From positions 1-18,733 of the forward strand of contig CAYJPK010000038.1 in the NCBI GenBank assembly GCA_964372035.1: DNA of 18,733 nt, written 5' to 3'. Shown piece after piece: positions 1 through 8,500 of the stretch. The stretch is from CAYJPK01 sp964372035 (GTDB lineage Bacteria; Desulfobacterota; Desulfovibrionia; Desulfovibrionales; Desulfovibrionaceae). The notes under the pieces are model-generated. The model was not told the origin of the DNA, made no database searches, and saw nothing but the letters and a program-made list of their open reading frames with translations. Each line of letters starts with the position of its first letter. The first letter of the stretch is position 1. The position numbers and the translations under genes were made by a program.

Positions 1-21
1 AATAGTTTTACACTGGTAATA

Positions 22-645
22 TCATGTAAGTTTTATTTCAAATAATACGCCATGCGCAAAAAGATTTGGAAAAAGCTTAGCTAAAACATTGTGAAAAGGG
101 GTGAATATTTTTCTTATATCATTGCGTTTTGGAACAAGAGTTTCATAGTAAAGCCTGCTACTATCAACATTGAATTCCATAAAATTAATACTCTCATCAT
201 ATGACATAATCCAGCGATGCCTATCTTCTACAGGAGAGTTATGAAATGTATATTTTGAGCTAATGCCATTTCCCATTAAAAAGCTCGTGCGAAATTTTAT
301 ATAAAAAATGTTTGGTAGTGATACATAAACGGCTTTTCTGGCTATTCTCATCAATTCTTTTAAAGCTTCATGTGGTCTGTCAAGGTGCTCTAACACGTCC
401 ATTGCAAGTACAATGTCGTAAGAATTATCTTCATATTCTAGAGGCTTGTTCAAGTCACACGCTAAAACTCCATCTGTTGGAATTAGGTCCGTGCCGTAAT
501 ATTGCTTACAATTATTCAAGTGCGGTTTAATGGTCATAGTCCTGCAACCAATATCAATAACTGTATAGTCTTTAAACTTTTTATTTATGAGTTTTGCGCA
601 TCTCTCAAGGCGAATTGGTATAAGTTTCTTTGATTTATTTTTCAT
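22..645 (-). CDS. Class I SAM-dependent methyltransferase
   Basis: Predicted 207-residue soluble methyltransferase of the Methyltransf_11/23 type. Visible landmarks are the SAM-binding motif I VIDIGCR (residues about 29-35, with a degenerate glycine pattern), an acidic ribose-contact strand YGTDL (about 50-54) and the motif IV block YDIVLAMDVLEHLDRP (about 76-91). LPN at about 110-112 ends the core. The ATG at 645 is preferred because GAGGATATT stands just upstream on the minus strand; the in-frame ATG at 702 has no ribosome binding site and would add 19 residues. The substrate is unknown. Proteins of this shape are often found in cell-surface glycan or lipid clusters, but the only neighbour seen is a divergent two-component system, and the window ends just after the stop. 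Family is fairly sure, function is not. Confidence 0.75.
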   Translation of the reverse strand: MKNKSKKLIPIRLERCAKLINKKFKDYTVIDIGCRTMTIKPHLNNCKQYYGTDLIPTDGVLACDLNKPLEYEDNSYDIVLAMDVLEHLDRPHEALKELMRIARKAVYVSLPNIFYIKFRTSFLMGNGISSKYTFHNSPVEDRHRWIMSYDESINFMEFNVDSSRLYYETLVPKRNDIRKIFTPFHNVLAKLFPNLFAHGVLFEIKLT

Positions 646-798
646 AATATCCTCGCTTGCTATTAATTTAAAAAATAAATTAGCAAAAGGATTGAAAGTC
701 ATTTTTAGCTTTTACAAAAAGTATTCATAAAAAAACTGAAAGAAAATAAAAAAAAGATAGAAGAAAGATGAAAGAAAGCAAATCTACAAAAAAATTCT

Positions 799-827
799 TT
801 GCAATAAATAATATTTTACAATATAGT
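799..827 (+). promoter_or_regulatory. Sigma-70-type promoter of the response regulator/kinase operon
   Basis: TTGCAA (799-804), a 17-base spacer and TATAGT (822-827) give a good vegetative-type promoter. The start would be near 834, leaving a leader of about 39 bases before the ATG at 873. The ribosome binding site is AGGAAAA at about 862. A purine-rich, A-rich tract lies just upstream (about 738-780) and could act as an UP-like element or hold regulator sites. Confidence 0.6.
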
Positions 828-872
828 GGTTGGGTGTAGATACAAAAAATATTAAATTTATAGGAAAAATAT

Positions 873-1598
873 ATGAAAATATTAGTTGTTGACGATGATT
901 ATGATATTAGAAATCTTATTAAGCTATATTTATTAAATGAATCAAGTGAAGTCTTAGAGGCAGAAAATGGTCTTGAAGCTCTTGAAATATTGAATAGTGA
1001 TTTTGAAAATAGCATAGACTTAGTTATTCTTGATTCTATGATGCCACAAATGGACGGAACTCAAGCCTGCCTTGAAATTCGTAAAAAATACACTCTTCCA
1101 ATTATTTTCTTAACTGCTAAGTCAGAAGATATGGATAAGTTTACAGGATTTTCTTCAGGTGCTGATGATTATATTACTAAACCCTTTAATCCTATTGATT
1201 TGATTTCACGTGTAAAGGCTCATGTAAGACGTTATAGAAATTACACACTTACTAACAATGCAAGTTCCTCTAACCAACAAACACAAGAAAGTAAACTTGA
1301 TGAGCTTGAATATGGCGACTTGCGAATTAATTTTTCTGGTCGAACCATCACAAAAAATGGTATAGCAGTTAAATTGACAAAAATAGAATTTTCCATTTTG
1401 GAGTTGTTCTTAAAAAATCGCAAAAGAGTATATAGTCTTGATCAAATCTATACAAATGTCTGGGGCGAGCATAATATTCTTAATGCTGAAAGCACAGTTT
1501 CAGTGCATATCAGAAACTTAAGAAATAAGATTGAAGATGATATATCTAAGCCACAATATATTCAAACTGTTTGGGGAGTTGGCTATCGTGTGGACTGA
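873..1598 (+). CDS. OmpR/PhoB-family response regulator
   Basis: A 241-residue two-domain response regulator. The receiver domain (about 1-118) has the acidic pair D8/D9, the phospho-acceptor D54 in VILDSMMP, the switch threonine T81 and the conserved K103 in ITKPF. A linker rich in N, S and Q (about 125-140) leads to a winged-helix DNA-binding domain (about 143-241) ending in the usual VWGVGYRVD signature. It is expected to be phosphorylated by the kinase encoded directly downstream, whose GTG start lies inside this gene's last codons. The closest family feel is VanR-like, but the target genes cannot be read from the protein. The downstream BOF and fetAB genes are candidates by position only. 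No gene symbol is assigned because the pair does not match one named system. Confidence 0.9.
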   Translation: MKILVVDDDYDIRNLIKLYLLNESSEVLEAENGLEALEILNSDFENSIDLVILDSMMPQMDGTQACLEIRKKYTLPIIFLTAKSEDMDKFTGFSSGADDYITKPFNPIDLISRVKAHVRRYRNYTLTNNASSSNQQTQESKLDELEYGDLRINFSGRTITKNGIAVKLTKIEFSILELFLKNRKRVYSLDQIYTNVWGEHNILNAESTVSVHIRNLRNKIEDDISKPQYIQTVWGVGYRVD

Positions 1599-2889
1599 GA
1601 AAATTGACTATTCTTTATATATTTCACTGCTTATGCAAATGATGATTTCTACCTTAATAAGTGTAGGTTTATTTTTAGTGTTAATCGCTATTTCTGGCTA
1701 TTATGAGCAATATGAAAATGAAAAACTTTTTGCGAGCCAAGCAGAGCAAGTTACAATTTTAGTTGAACAAATACGTAATGAAGTTAAAAATGATCACCTG
1801 ACTTTCAAGGAGGCCGACAAGAAGGATTTTGATGATGATAGCCCGTATCATGTTGAATTTTATAGAATAGATGATGATGAACTTTCAAAGTATAATTATT
1901 ACAAAAATAGAAATTATATTTTTAATATTGCTTTTGCAGATACTGATGGTGTTATTGTATTTGAGTCAGAAGAGGCTGAATTTGCTTCTGAAACAAGCCA
2001 TATAATTGCAGGAATTATTTCACTTATCCTTTTCTTTGTACTTTCAATTAGAACTATTTCTAAACTTGTATCATATATTAAAGTAATCGAAAGCGGTGTA
2101 AAAAAACTTTCAACTGATGATAAATTATATAAAATTCCAGTTGTTGGGAAAAATGAGCTAGCACGCTTAGCAAATAGCGTGAATAAAATAAAAGAGGAAT
2201 TAGACCAAAAAACTAAAAAAGAAAAAGCAGATGAGCAGTACCAAAGAATGTTAATTACAAATATGTCGCATGATTTGCGTACACCGCTAACATCTATTAT
2301 TGGTTATTTGGACTTAGCAAAAAAAGAAATATTTCTAAAAGATAGTATGAGCAAAGCCTGTTCTTATCTTGAAGTTGTCGAAAAAAGTAGCTTGCGACTA
2401 AATAATCTTGTAGCAGATTTATTTCTTTATAGTAAAATTTTAAGCAATGACATAAAAATCAATAAACAAAGCATTGATTTGAATGTTTTACTTTTGCAGA
2501 TTATTGAGCTGAAGCCACAAAAAATTAAATTCAACTCAAGCATTAAAGATGCTACTGCATCATTAGACATCGAGGTATTTCACCGAATTATTGATAATCT
2601 TTTAGATAATGCAATAAAATACGGAACAAAAGATGAAGAAATTATTTTAAGTTCATATAAATCAAATGAGAATTTTATTATAGAAATTACAAACAAAACA
2701 AATGATGATTTATCCAGAAAGATTAATTTATTAACAAAAAGACTTTATACTGCTGATGAAAATAGAAAGCAAGGCTCCTCTGGGCTTGGCTTGTCAATTG
2801 TTTCTGAGCTTTGTAATAAAATAAATGCAAAATTCAAATTGACTTATAATAGTGGTATTGTAAAAGCACACATTAAAATTCAACGCTAA
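1588..2889 (+). CDS. Membrane sensor histidine kinase, partner of the upstream regulator
   Basis: The GTG at 1588 is chosen as start. It has GGGGAG nine bases upstream, overlaps the regulator's stop by 11 bases (translational coupling) and gives a 433-residue protein whose first membrane helix follows a short charged N-terminus. Order: TM1 (about 14-36), an extracytoplasmic sensor region of about 100 residues rich in D, E, Y and N, TM2 (about 138-156), a HAMP linker, HisKA with the phospho-acceptor H228 in NMSHDLRTPLTS, then the ATPase domain with the N box (IIDNLLDNAIKYG, N337/N341) and a G2 box GSSGLGLSI (about 396-404). The usual DxGxG (G1) box is not visible: the matching stretch reads EITNKTNDD. 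VanS-like kinases also vary there, so loss of activity is not implied. The ligand is unknown. Confidence 0.88.
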   Translation: MWTEKIDYSLYISLLMQMMISTLISVGLFLVLIAISGYYEQYENEKLFASQAEQVTILVEQIRNEVKNDHLTFKEADKKDFDDDSPYHVEFYRIDDDELSKYNYYKNRNYIFNIAFADTDGVIVFESEEAEFASETSHIIAGIISLILFFVLSIRTISKLVSYIKVIESGVKKLSTDDKLYKIPVVGKNELARLANSVNKIKEELDQKTKKEKADEQYQRMLITNMSHDLRTPLTSIIGYLDLAKKEIFLKDSMSKACSYLEVVEKSSLRLNNLVADLFLYSKILSNDIKINKQSIDLNVLLLQIIELKPQKIKFNSSIKDATASLDIEVFHRIIDNLLDNAIKYGTKDEEIILSSYKSNENFIIEITNKTNDDLSRKINLLTKRLYTADENRKQGSSGLGLSIVSELCNKINAKFKLTYNSGIVKAHIKIQR

Positions 2890-2910
2890 AATTTATTAAA
2901 TTTTTATTAT

Positions 2911-2952
2911 AAATCCTTTTAGAGCTTTTAAGACTAAAAGGATTTATTTTGA
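2911..2952 (+). terminator. Terminator after the histidine kinase
   Basis: Perfect 12-base-pair stem, AAATCCTTTTAG (2911-2922) with CTAAAAGGATTT (2934-2945), and an 11-base loop, followed by the T-rich ATTTTGATTT. It begins 21 bases after the kinase stop, so the two-component operon probably ends here and the BOF genes start a new unit. Confidence 0.75.
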
Positions 2953-3146
2953 TTTGTGAGACTAATACAACTAATTGTATAGCTGCCGAAACTCAAAAAA
3001 ATCTTTCATATTTCTTCCAAAAATTTTCTGAAACTTTTCTATAAAAGCTAAAAAGAATTTCTATATGTCTTGTTATATTAATTTCAAGTTCAAGAGCAAA
3101 TAGAAATGTATTTGTTTGGTTAAAGAAAAGCACAAGGAGAATAACC

Positions 3147-3527
3147 ATGAAAAACCTATTAATACTCGCATTACTTAGCGTTGCTATAATACTACCGGCA
3201 AGCAATGTTTTTGCAGTCTATAAAGGACCATATTCAAGTAATTTTATTAAAGCAGACGTAGCTACTGCTCTTAAAGCAAGCGATAATACGCAAATGGTTC
3301 TTGAAGGCTATATTATTAGTCATGTTCGCAAAGATAAATATCTATTTAAGGATAATACAGGAACAATAATTGTTGAGCTTGATAAAGAAGATTTTTTTGG
3401 TGTAGATGTTGATGAAAATACGCATGTAAGGCTTTGTGGCGAAGTTGACAAAGGTTTTTCAGCTGTTGACTTTGACGTTGATTATATGAAAGTAATCGAG
3501 CTTACTCCTAAGGCAATTTTAAAATAA
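3147..3527 (+). CDS. Exported YgiW/YdeI-type OB-fold (BOF) protein, copy 1
   Basis: A 126-residue secreted protein. Residues 1-23 form a Sec signal peptide ending VFA before VYKGP. The mature part is one bacterial OB-fold domain, with the family pattern GPYSS, then A-x-A-LKASDNTQMVLEG, KYLFKDNTGTIIVELD, and V-RLCGEVDKGF. In Enterobacteria this family (YgiW/VisP, YdeI) is periplasmic and linked to tolerance of peroxide, cadmium, acid or antimicrobial peptides, and ygiW sits beside the qseBC two-component genes, an arrangement resembling this one. The start has a clear site (AAGGAG, 3134-3139). It is 75 bases from a second copy, from which it differs mainly by a longer C-terminus (ELTPKAILK) and a single cysteine (in RLCGE). 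Family is secure; the stress it serves here is inferred. Confidence 0.85.
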   Translation: MKNLLILALLSVAIILPASNVFAVYKGPYSSNFIKADVATALKASDNTQMVLEGYIISHVRKDKYLFKDNTGTIIVELDKEDFFGVDVDENTHVRLCGEVDKGFSAVDFDVDYMKVIELTPKAILK

Positions 3528-3602
3528 TCCTTTTACTTTTTTCTTAAAGCTAAAAAGTAGAACGGAATGACATATAACAAACTAAATTAAAAGGAAAAAA
3601 TT

Positions 3603-3950
3603 ATGAAACTACTTACACTAATAACTTTATTTACTCTTACAGCAGGCACAGCTTTTGCCGCTTATGAAGGACCACATTCTGCTGATTTTCAAAAAGGTAC
3701 AGCTCAAACTGCTTTGTCCGCAACGGACGATACAAAAATGATTTTGGAGGGTAAAATTATTAATCGGATTGGTAAAGAAAAATATACATTTCAAGACAAT
3801 ACAGGAAAAATTATTGCTGATATTGATGATAAAAAGTTTAAAAAAATAACAATCAATGAAAATACGCTTGTAAGGCTTACCGGTAAAGTGGATAAGGGCT
3901 TTGCAGAAGAAGTTGAATTTGAGGTGAAGGCAATCGAAATTATACAGTAG
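3603..3950 (+). CDS. Exported YgiW/YdeI-type OB-fold (BOF) protein, copy 2
   Basis: A 115-residue secreted BOF-domain protein, tandem paralogue of the gene upstream. The signal peptide runs to about residue 19 (AFA before AYEGP). The OB-fold core shows the family hallmarks more canonically than copy 1: GPHS, ALSATDDTKMILEGKI, KEKYTFQDNTGKIIADIDD and LVRLTGKVDKGF. Predicted to be periplasmic and to bind a small or envelope ligand; no enzyme motif is visible. The ribosome binding site is AAAGGA, about 8 bases before the ATG. No convincing promoter was found in the 75-base gap, so it is probably co-transcribed with copy 1. A terminator-like hairpin at 3999-4037 follows it. The two copies have diverged enough that they may respond to different conditions. 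Confidence 0.87.
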   Translation: MKLLTLITLFTLTAGTAFAAYEGPHSADFQKGTAQTALSATDDTKMILEGKIINRIGKEKYTFQDNTGKIIADIDDKKFKKITINENTLVRLTGKVDKGFAEEVEFEVKAIEIIQ

Positions 3951-3961
3951 CTGTAATAACT

Positions 3962-3990
3962 TTGACTTTTTCGTAGAACTCCTTTAAAGA
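3962..3990 (+). promoter_or_regulatory. Possible promoter for fetAB
   Basis: TTGACT (3962-3967), 17 bases, then TAAAGA (3985-3990). The -35 is good but the -10 is poor. If used, transcription would begin near 3997 and the transcript would open with the hairpin at 3999-4032. Weak evidence. Confidence 0.3.
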
Positions 3991-3998
3991 CTTCCTAG

Positions 3999-4044
3999 GC
4001 GTATATTCATGGCAAATAGCTTGAATATACGCTTTTTAAAAAGC
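3999..4044 (+). terminator. Terminator-like hairpin in the fetA leader
   Basis: GCGTATATTCA (3999-4009) pairs perfectly with TGAATATACGC (4022-4032) around a 12-base loop and is followed by TTTTT (4033-4037): a textbook intrinsic terminator. It lies after BOF copy 2 but only 28 bases before the fetA ATG. A second perfect palindrome, GCTTTTTAAAAAGC (4031-4044), overlaps the last two stem bases and the T run, so two exclusive structures are possible. It may simply end the BOF transcript, or act as an attenuator for fetAB. Confidence 0.7.
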
Positions 4045-4065
4045 TTATTAGCACAAGGAAACAAC

Positions 4066-4692
4066 ATGTTTAAAATTCGAAGCTTACAATATAAAGACTT
4101 TATTAAGTATAAAGATATAGATATATTAAAGCATAAAATTAATTTTATTAAAGGTGAAAGTGGTTGTGGTAAAAGTACCTTACTTAAACTATTAAATAAA
4201 ATAGAAGATTTTTCTGGTGGTGAAATATTTTATAAGGATAAAGCTCTTGCAGAATATGAAAGTATTGCCTTGCGTAAAGAGGTTAAACTTATTTCTCAAA
4301 ATCCTTTTTTATTTTCTGGAACAATCAAAGATAATTTTAAGCTTTTTTATGATTATTGTGACGAAAAATTAATCACAATCGAAAAAATGAAATATTTTCT
4401 TAGCTTACTTGAAGCTAATTTCGATTTGGAAAGTGAATGTGATAAATTATCAGGTGGTGAAAAACAAAGGGTATATATAGCAATTTGCCTTTCTATGGAA
4501 GCTGAAACAATTATGCTTGATGAAGCAAGTTCTGCCCTAGATAGTAAAAATGCAAACAAAGTTTTTGAAAATATTATCAGTTATGTAAAAGAAAACAATA
4601 AAACCTTAATAGCCATTAGCCATGATGATGCGCTTGTAAATAAATTTGCAGAAAATATAATTGATTTGAATGGAGTAAAAACAAATGAATAG
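4066..4692 (+). CDS. fetA: FetA-type ABC transporter ATPase (iron export)
   Basis: A 208-residue ABC ATPase of the FetA/YbbL type. Motifs: Walker A GESGCGKST (30-38), Q-loop in LISQNPFLF (Q78), signature LSGGE (128-132), Walker B ETIMLDEASSALD (about 147-159, catalytic E153) and switch histidine H186 in AISHDD. The short length and partnership with a FetB-type permease, whose ATG overlaps this stop by 8 bases (ATGAATAG), identify the family. In E. coli FetAB exports iron and raises peroxide resistance. The ATG at 4066 is preferred (AAGGA six bases upstream); the in-frame ATG at 4009 lies inside the terminator-like hairpin and lacks a ribosome binding site. Iron as substrate is by family, not shown here. 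Confidence 0.85.
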   Translation: MFKIRSLQYKDFIKYKDIDILKHKINFIKGESGCGKSTLLKLLNKIEDFSGGEIFYKDKALAEYESIALRKEVKLISQNPFLFSGTIKDNFKLFYDYCDEKLITIEKMKYFLSLLEANFDLESECDKLSGGEKQRVYIAICLSMEAETIMLDEASSALDSKNANKVFENIISYVKENNKTLIAISHDDALVNKFAENIIDLNGVKTNE

Positions 4693-5458
4693 TGCAGTCC
4701 AAATAGGCATAATCAATTTTTCGTTTATATATTTACTTCTTATTATTGTAGGTGTTGTGATGAGAATTAGCAAAATTTCTCAAACAAAATTACTTTTTAT
4801 TGCAAGTGTAAGAATGACTGCTCAGCTTGTTTTGGCGGGCTATGTGTTAATGTATTTGCTTGAAGAAGCATCACCTTTTTTGATTGTTTTGTATGTTGTT
4901 TTAATGACGGGCTACGCTATACACAGAGTTCTATCTGTAAATAAAGGTATTAATACAAAATTTAAATATATAATTGCTGCTTCAATATCCTCTTCAGCAC
5001 TAATAGTTATTATGTTTTTTATCACAGTAGTGGTTGAAGAAAGCATTGTAAATCCTCAATATCTTATACCGATAAGTGGTATGATACTTGGAAATGCCAT
5101 GACTGGTGTTGCTTTAGGCGTTAAGGCTTTTATGACAAAAATAAAGGATTCTAAACTTCAAATTGAAGTTTTACTTAATCAAGGTGCAAAGCCTAAAAAA
5201 ATTCTTTTACCAATGGTTAATCATGCTCTTGAAACTGCACTACTACCTACAATTAACACAATGCTAGGAATGGGAATTGTTTCTCTACCGGGAATGATGA
5301 CTGGGCAAATTCTTTCAGGTGAATCACCAATTACAGCCATCTTATATCAAATTTCAATTACAGTATGCATTTCAACAGTTGTTTGCCTAGCTGTTTTTTT
5401 GTCTTTAAGTTTTGGATATAAAACACTTTATAACAAAGAAAATCAATTTATTTTCTAG
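4685..5458 (+). CDS. fetB: FetB-type ABC permease (UPF0014, iron export)
   Basis: A 257-residue inner-membrane protein of the UPF0014/YbbM/FetB family. Several hydrophobic helices are visible (starting near 12, 45, 64, 97, 127 and 220). Family signatures: ASVRMTAQLVLAGYVL (about 40-55), ISGMILGNAMTGVAL (about 130-144), and the long conserved block VNHALETALLPTINTM...GIVSLPGMMTGQILSGESP (about 178-219), the last containing the coupling region to the ATPase. It forms a two-gene unit with fetA by start/stop overlap. A FetB-type transporter normally pairs two of these subunits with two FetA. The gene is followed by a 13-base-pair hairpin facing the convergent PAS kinase. Confidence 0.88.
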   Translation: MNSAVQIGIINFSFIYLLLIIVGVVMRISKISQTKLLFIASVRMTAQLVLAGYVLMYLLEEASPFLIVLYVVLMTGYAIHRVLSVNKGINTKFKYIIAASISSSALIVIMFFITVVVEESIVNPQYLIPISGMILGNAMTGVALGVKAFMTKIKDSKLQIEVLLNQGAKPKKILLPMVNHALETALLPTINTMLGMGIVSLPGMMTGQILSGESPITAILYQISITVCISTVVCLAVFLSLSFGYKTLYNKENQFIF

Positions 5459-5469
5459 CTCGATGTGTC

Positions 5470-5511
5470 GAAGCTGAAAAAGTCATTTGCATGTCTTTTT
5501 CAGCTTCAGTC
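5470..5511. terminator. Hairpin between convergent fetB and the PAS kinase
   Basis: Perfect 13-base-pair stem, GAAGCTGAAAAAG (5470-5482) with CTTTTTCAGCTTC (5495-5507), 12-base loop, starting 11 bases after the fetB stop. No strong T run follows on either strand, though the stem itself holds five T. Probably a shared terminator for the convergent genes. Confidence 0.5.
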
Positions 5512-5574
5512 ATTTAATATTTGAAATAATAAACTTAATAGTTCTTAAAAAAATGATGTTTATGTTGTTATCGT

Positions 5575-8500
5575 CTAAATATATCTTTCTTTGCCAGTCC
5601 AATAGGCAATTACTTCATATAACATACGAGGTTCAATTGGTTTTGTTATATGTTCATTCATGCCATGAGCTATACTTTTTTGTTTGTCTTCATCAAGGGC
5701 GTGGGCAGAAAGAGCAATAACAGGTAAGTTTGCAAATTTTTCTTGCTCTCTAATTTTAACAGTTGCTGTTAAGCCGTCCATAATAGGCATTTGAATATCC
5801 ATTAAAACCAAGTCATAATTGTTTTTTTCTAGTAAATTGAGAGCTTCTTGTCCATTTGCGGCAATGTCAACAGTATAACCAGCCTGTATTAGCAAATCTT
5901 CTGCAACAAGCTGATTTATTTCATTATCCTCAACTAATAAAAGGTGGGCTGTTTTAATATTATCCGCTTGGCGCACAAATTCAATTACTTTGCTTTTTTC
6001 TTTTTTTTCAACTAATTTTAAAAGAGCAGAATAATAGAAAGTTGAGCCTTCACCAAAATCACTTTCTACCCAGATATCGCCCTGCATCATAGCTGAAAGT
6101 TTCTTGCAAATTGCAAGACCAAGCCCAGTTCCGCCGTATTGCCTTGTAAAAGAAGTATCAGCTTGCGTAAATGCCTCAAACAGGGAATTTTTTTGTTCGT
6201 CGCGTATTCCTACTCCGGTATCTTGAACCGAGAACAGGCATTTTACATTATTATTATCTAATATTTCAGCATTAAAGCTAATATTTATACTGCCTTTTTC
6301 TGTAAACTTGATGGCATTATCGATAAGATTAAACAGAACTTGCTTAATTCTAAAAGGGTCACCTAAAAGCGTATTTGAACAGTTTTTTGTAATAATATTA
6401 AACAGAAGACCTTTTTCGTCGCAGAGTGGTTTATATAAATCTTCCAGCTCGTTAAATACATCACTCATTTTAAAAGGAATTTCTTCTATCTGGAAATGAC
6501 CCGATTCAATTTTAGAAAAATCAAGAACATCATTAACAATGCGTAGCAAATTTTTTGCAGATAACAATGATTTGCTAACATATTTTGCTTGTTCAGGCAT
6601 CAAATCCGTTTGCTCTAAAAGATGCATCAAGCCTAAAATTCCGTTCATCGGAGTACGAATTTCATGGCTCATATTAGCCAAAAATTCACTTTTCGCAGCA
6701 GCATTTTTTTCAGCTATTGTCTTTGCCTTGCGCAAGTTTTCATTTGTTTTATTGATTTTACTAAGCATATTTTTAAGTGGACGTAAGTCGCGTATATAAC
6801 AAAGAACTCCATAGTTATCTTTGTAATTAATACGGGTAAAGAGTATTTCGACAGGCAGGTTCTTACCGTCCAAGGAAATGTGGTTAAACTCTACGTTAGC
6901 AGAGCCTTTTTTGAGGGCTTCAATAAGCTTAAGCTCAAGCACTTTTGAAGATTTTGTTCCATTTGCTTGACGCTCTGGTAAAAGTTTATCAAAATTTTCA
7001 ATATACTCTTCTTTCGACTTTAACTTAAATAGCTCTAATCCAGCATTATTGCAGTCAATTAATGTTAAATTTTCGTCCCAGAAATTAACAACAAGAGGCA
7101 TTGAGTCAAGCATTAACTTATTTCTAAGCTCTGCATCTTCAGCTTCTTTTTTAGCAGCGTTTAAGTCACGCAAGTCCAGGATATAATTAACTAAAGCATA
7201 TCCATCTTTATACTCAATGCGTCTTATGCCGATTTTAGCATGAAATTCTTCTTTTGTTTCTGGCATAGTGCACACGAAATCAAGAAAATAATTTCCACTT
7301 TGCAAAGCTTTTTTCAGAGCAAAATCCATTAATTCTTTAGAGCTTCTACCGTCTGGTTGTGTTTCTGGATATGTTTTTGAAATATTGTTTGAATATTGTT
7401 CCTTGGAAGTAAAGCCAAATAATTTTAAAAGTTCAGTATTGCAATCAATTAAGTTTAAGTCCTCACCCCAAAAAAGAACTCCAATCGGCAAACTTTCAAG
7501 CATTAATTTTGTGCGTAGTTCAGCTTCCTCAACTTCTTTTTGTTTTGCGCTTAATTCCCTTAAATCTTTAGAGAAAGTAACAATAACATCTTCGCCATGA
7601 TAGCTTGCTTTTACACAGGTTTTGTCAACAGGAACTCTAGACCCATCAGGTTGCTTATGCATCCAATCAACATAGCTAATGCCCTTTTCCATTGCTTCAT
7701 CGAACTTTTTATGTAAAGCAAAAAGACTTTCAGATCCATCAGGTTGATATTTTGGAGATACTTCATTAAATTTTTTATGATATTCTTCTTTATCTTTAAA
7801 GCCAAAAAGTTTAACGCTAGCATTATTGCAGTCAATAAGTTTATAGTCTTTATCCCAAAAAGACATGCTAAGCGGCATCGCATCAAGTACAACTTTATTG
7901 CGTTTTTCTACTTCTTCAGCGATGGCTTGACTTTGCCTTAATTCTTGTAAATCTAGAATATATTCTGCTATAACATCATTACCATCAAGCACAAGATGAC
8001 GGCAAACACTAAAGGTTGGCACAGGGGTCTTATTCGCATCATGCCAAAGCCACTCAACCTTAAATTCACCAAGCTCCAAGGCTTTGTTTAGAACTTCAAG
8101 GCTATATTCACTTGATTGTCTGCCATTTTCCTGTAGGTGGGGATAAAAGGATTCTGGGTTTTGCTTATATTCATCTTTAGACTTTATCTTAAGTAAATCC
8201 ATAAAGCTCTTATTGCAATCTATAAGTCTATGGTTGGTATCCCATAAGCAAGAAGCAATAGGTGAAGCTTCAAACATAGTTTTAGCATTTTTATCTTCAT
8301 AATATAACTCTTCAAGGGTGTAGACCTTTTTTTGAGCTTTATTTAAAATAGCCGTAACAAACGGAATTTCTCCATAATTCATGCGTGTCAAGCTATACTC
8401 AACATTAACCTTCGAACCGTTAGGTAAAATATGAATCCATGGAAAGCTTTGACCGCTATGCTTAAATGCCTTAGCTAAGTTATTAAGCCATTCATCTACT

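Noticed and set aside
646..702. Longer start of the methyltransferase at 702
   Set aside because: No ribosome binding site upstream; the ATG at 645 has GAGGATATT.
3534..3559. Hairpin TACTTTTT/AAAAAGTA between the two BOF genes as a terminator
   Set aside because: The stem is almost all A-T and no T run follows on the plus strand.
4009..4065. 19-residue N-terminal extension of FetA
   Set aside because: Its ATG is within the terminator-like hairpin and lacks a ribosome binding site.
7385..7941. Open frames antisense to or shifted within the PAS kinase
   Set aside because: They are frame shadows of a strong coding sequence, with no domain or ribosome binding site.
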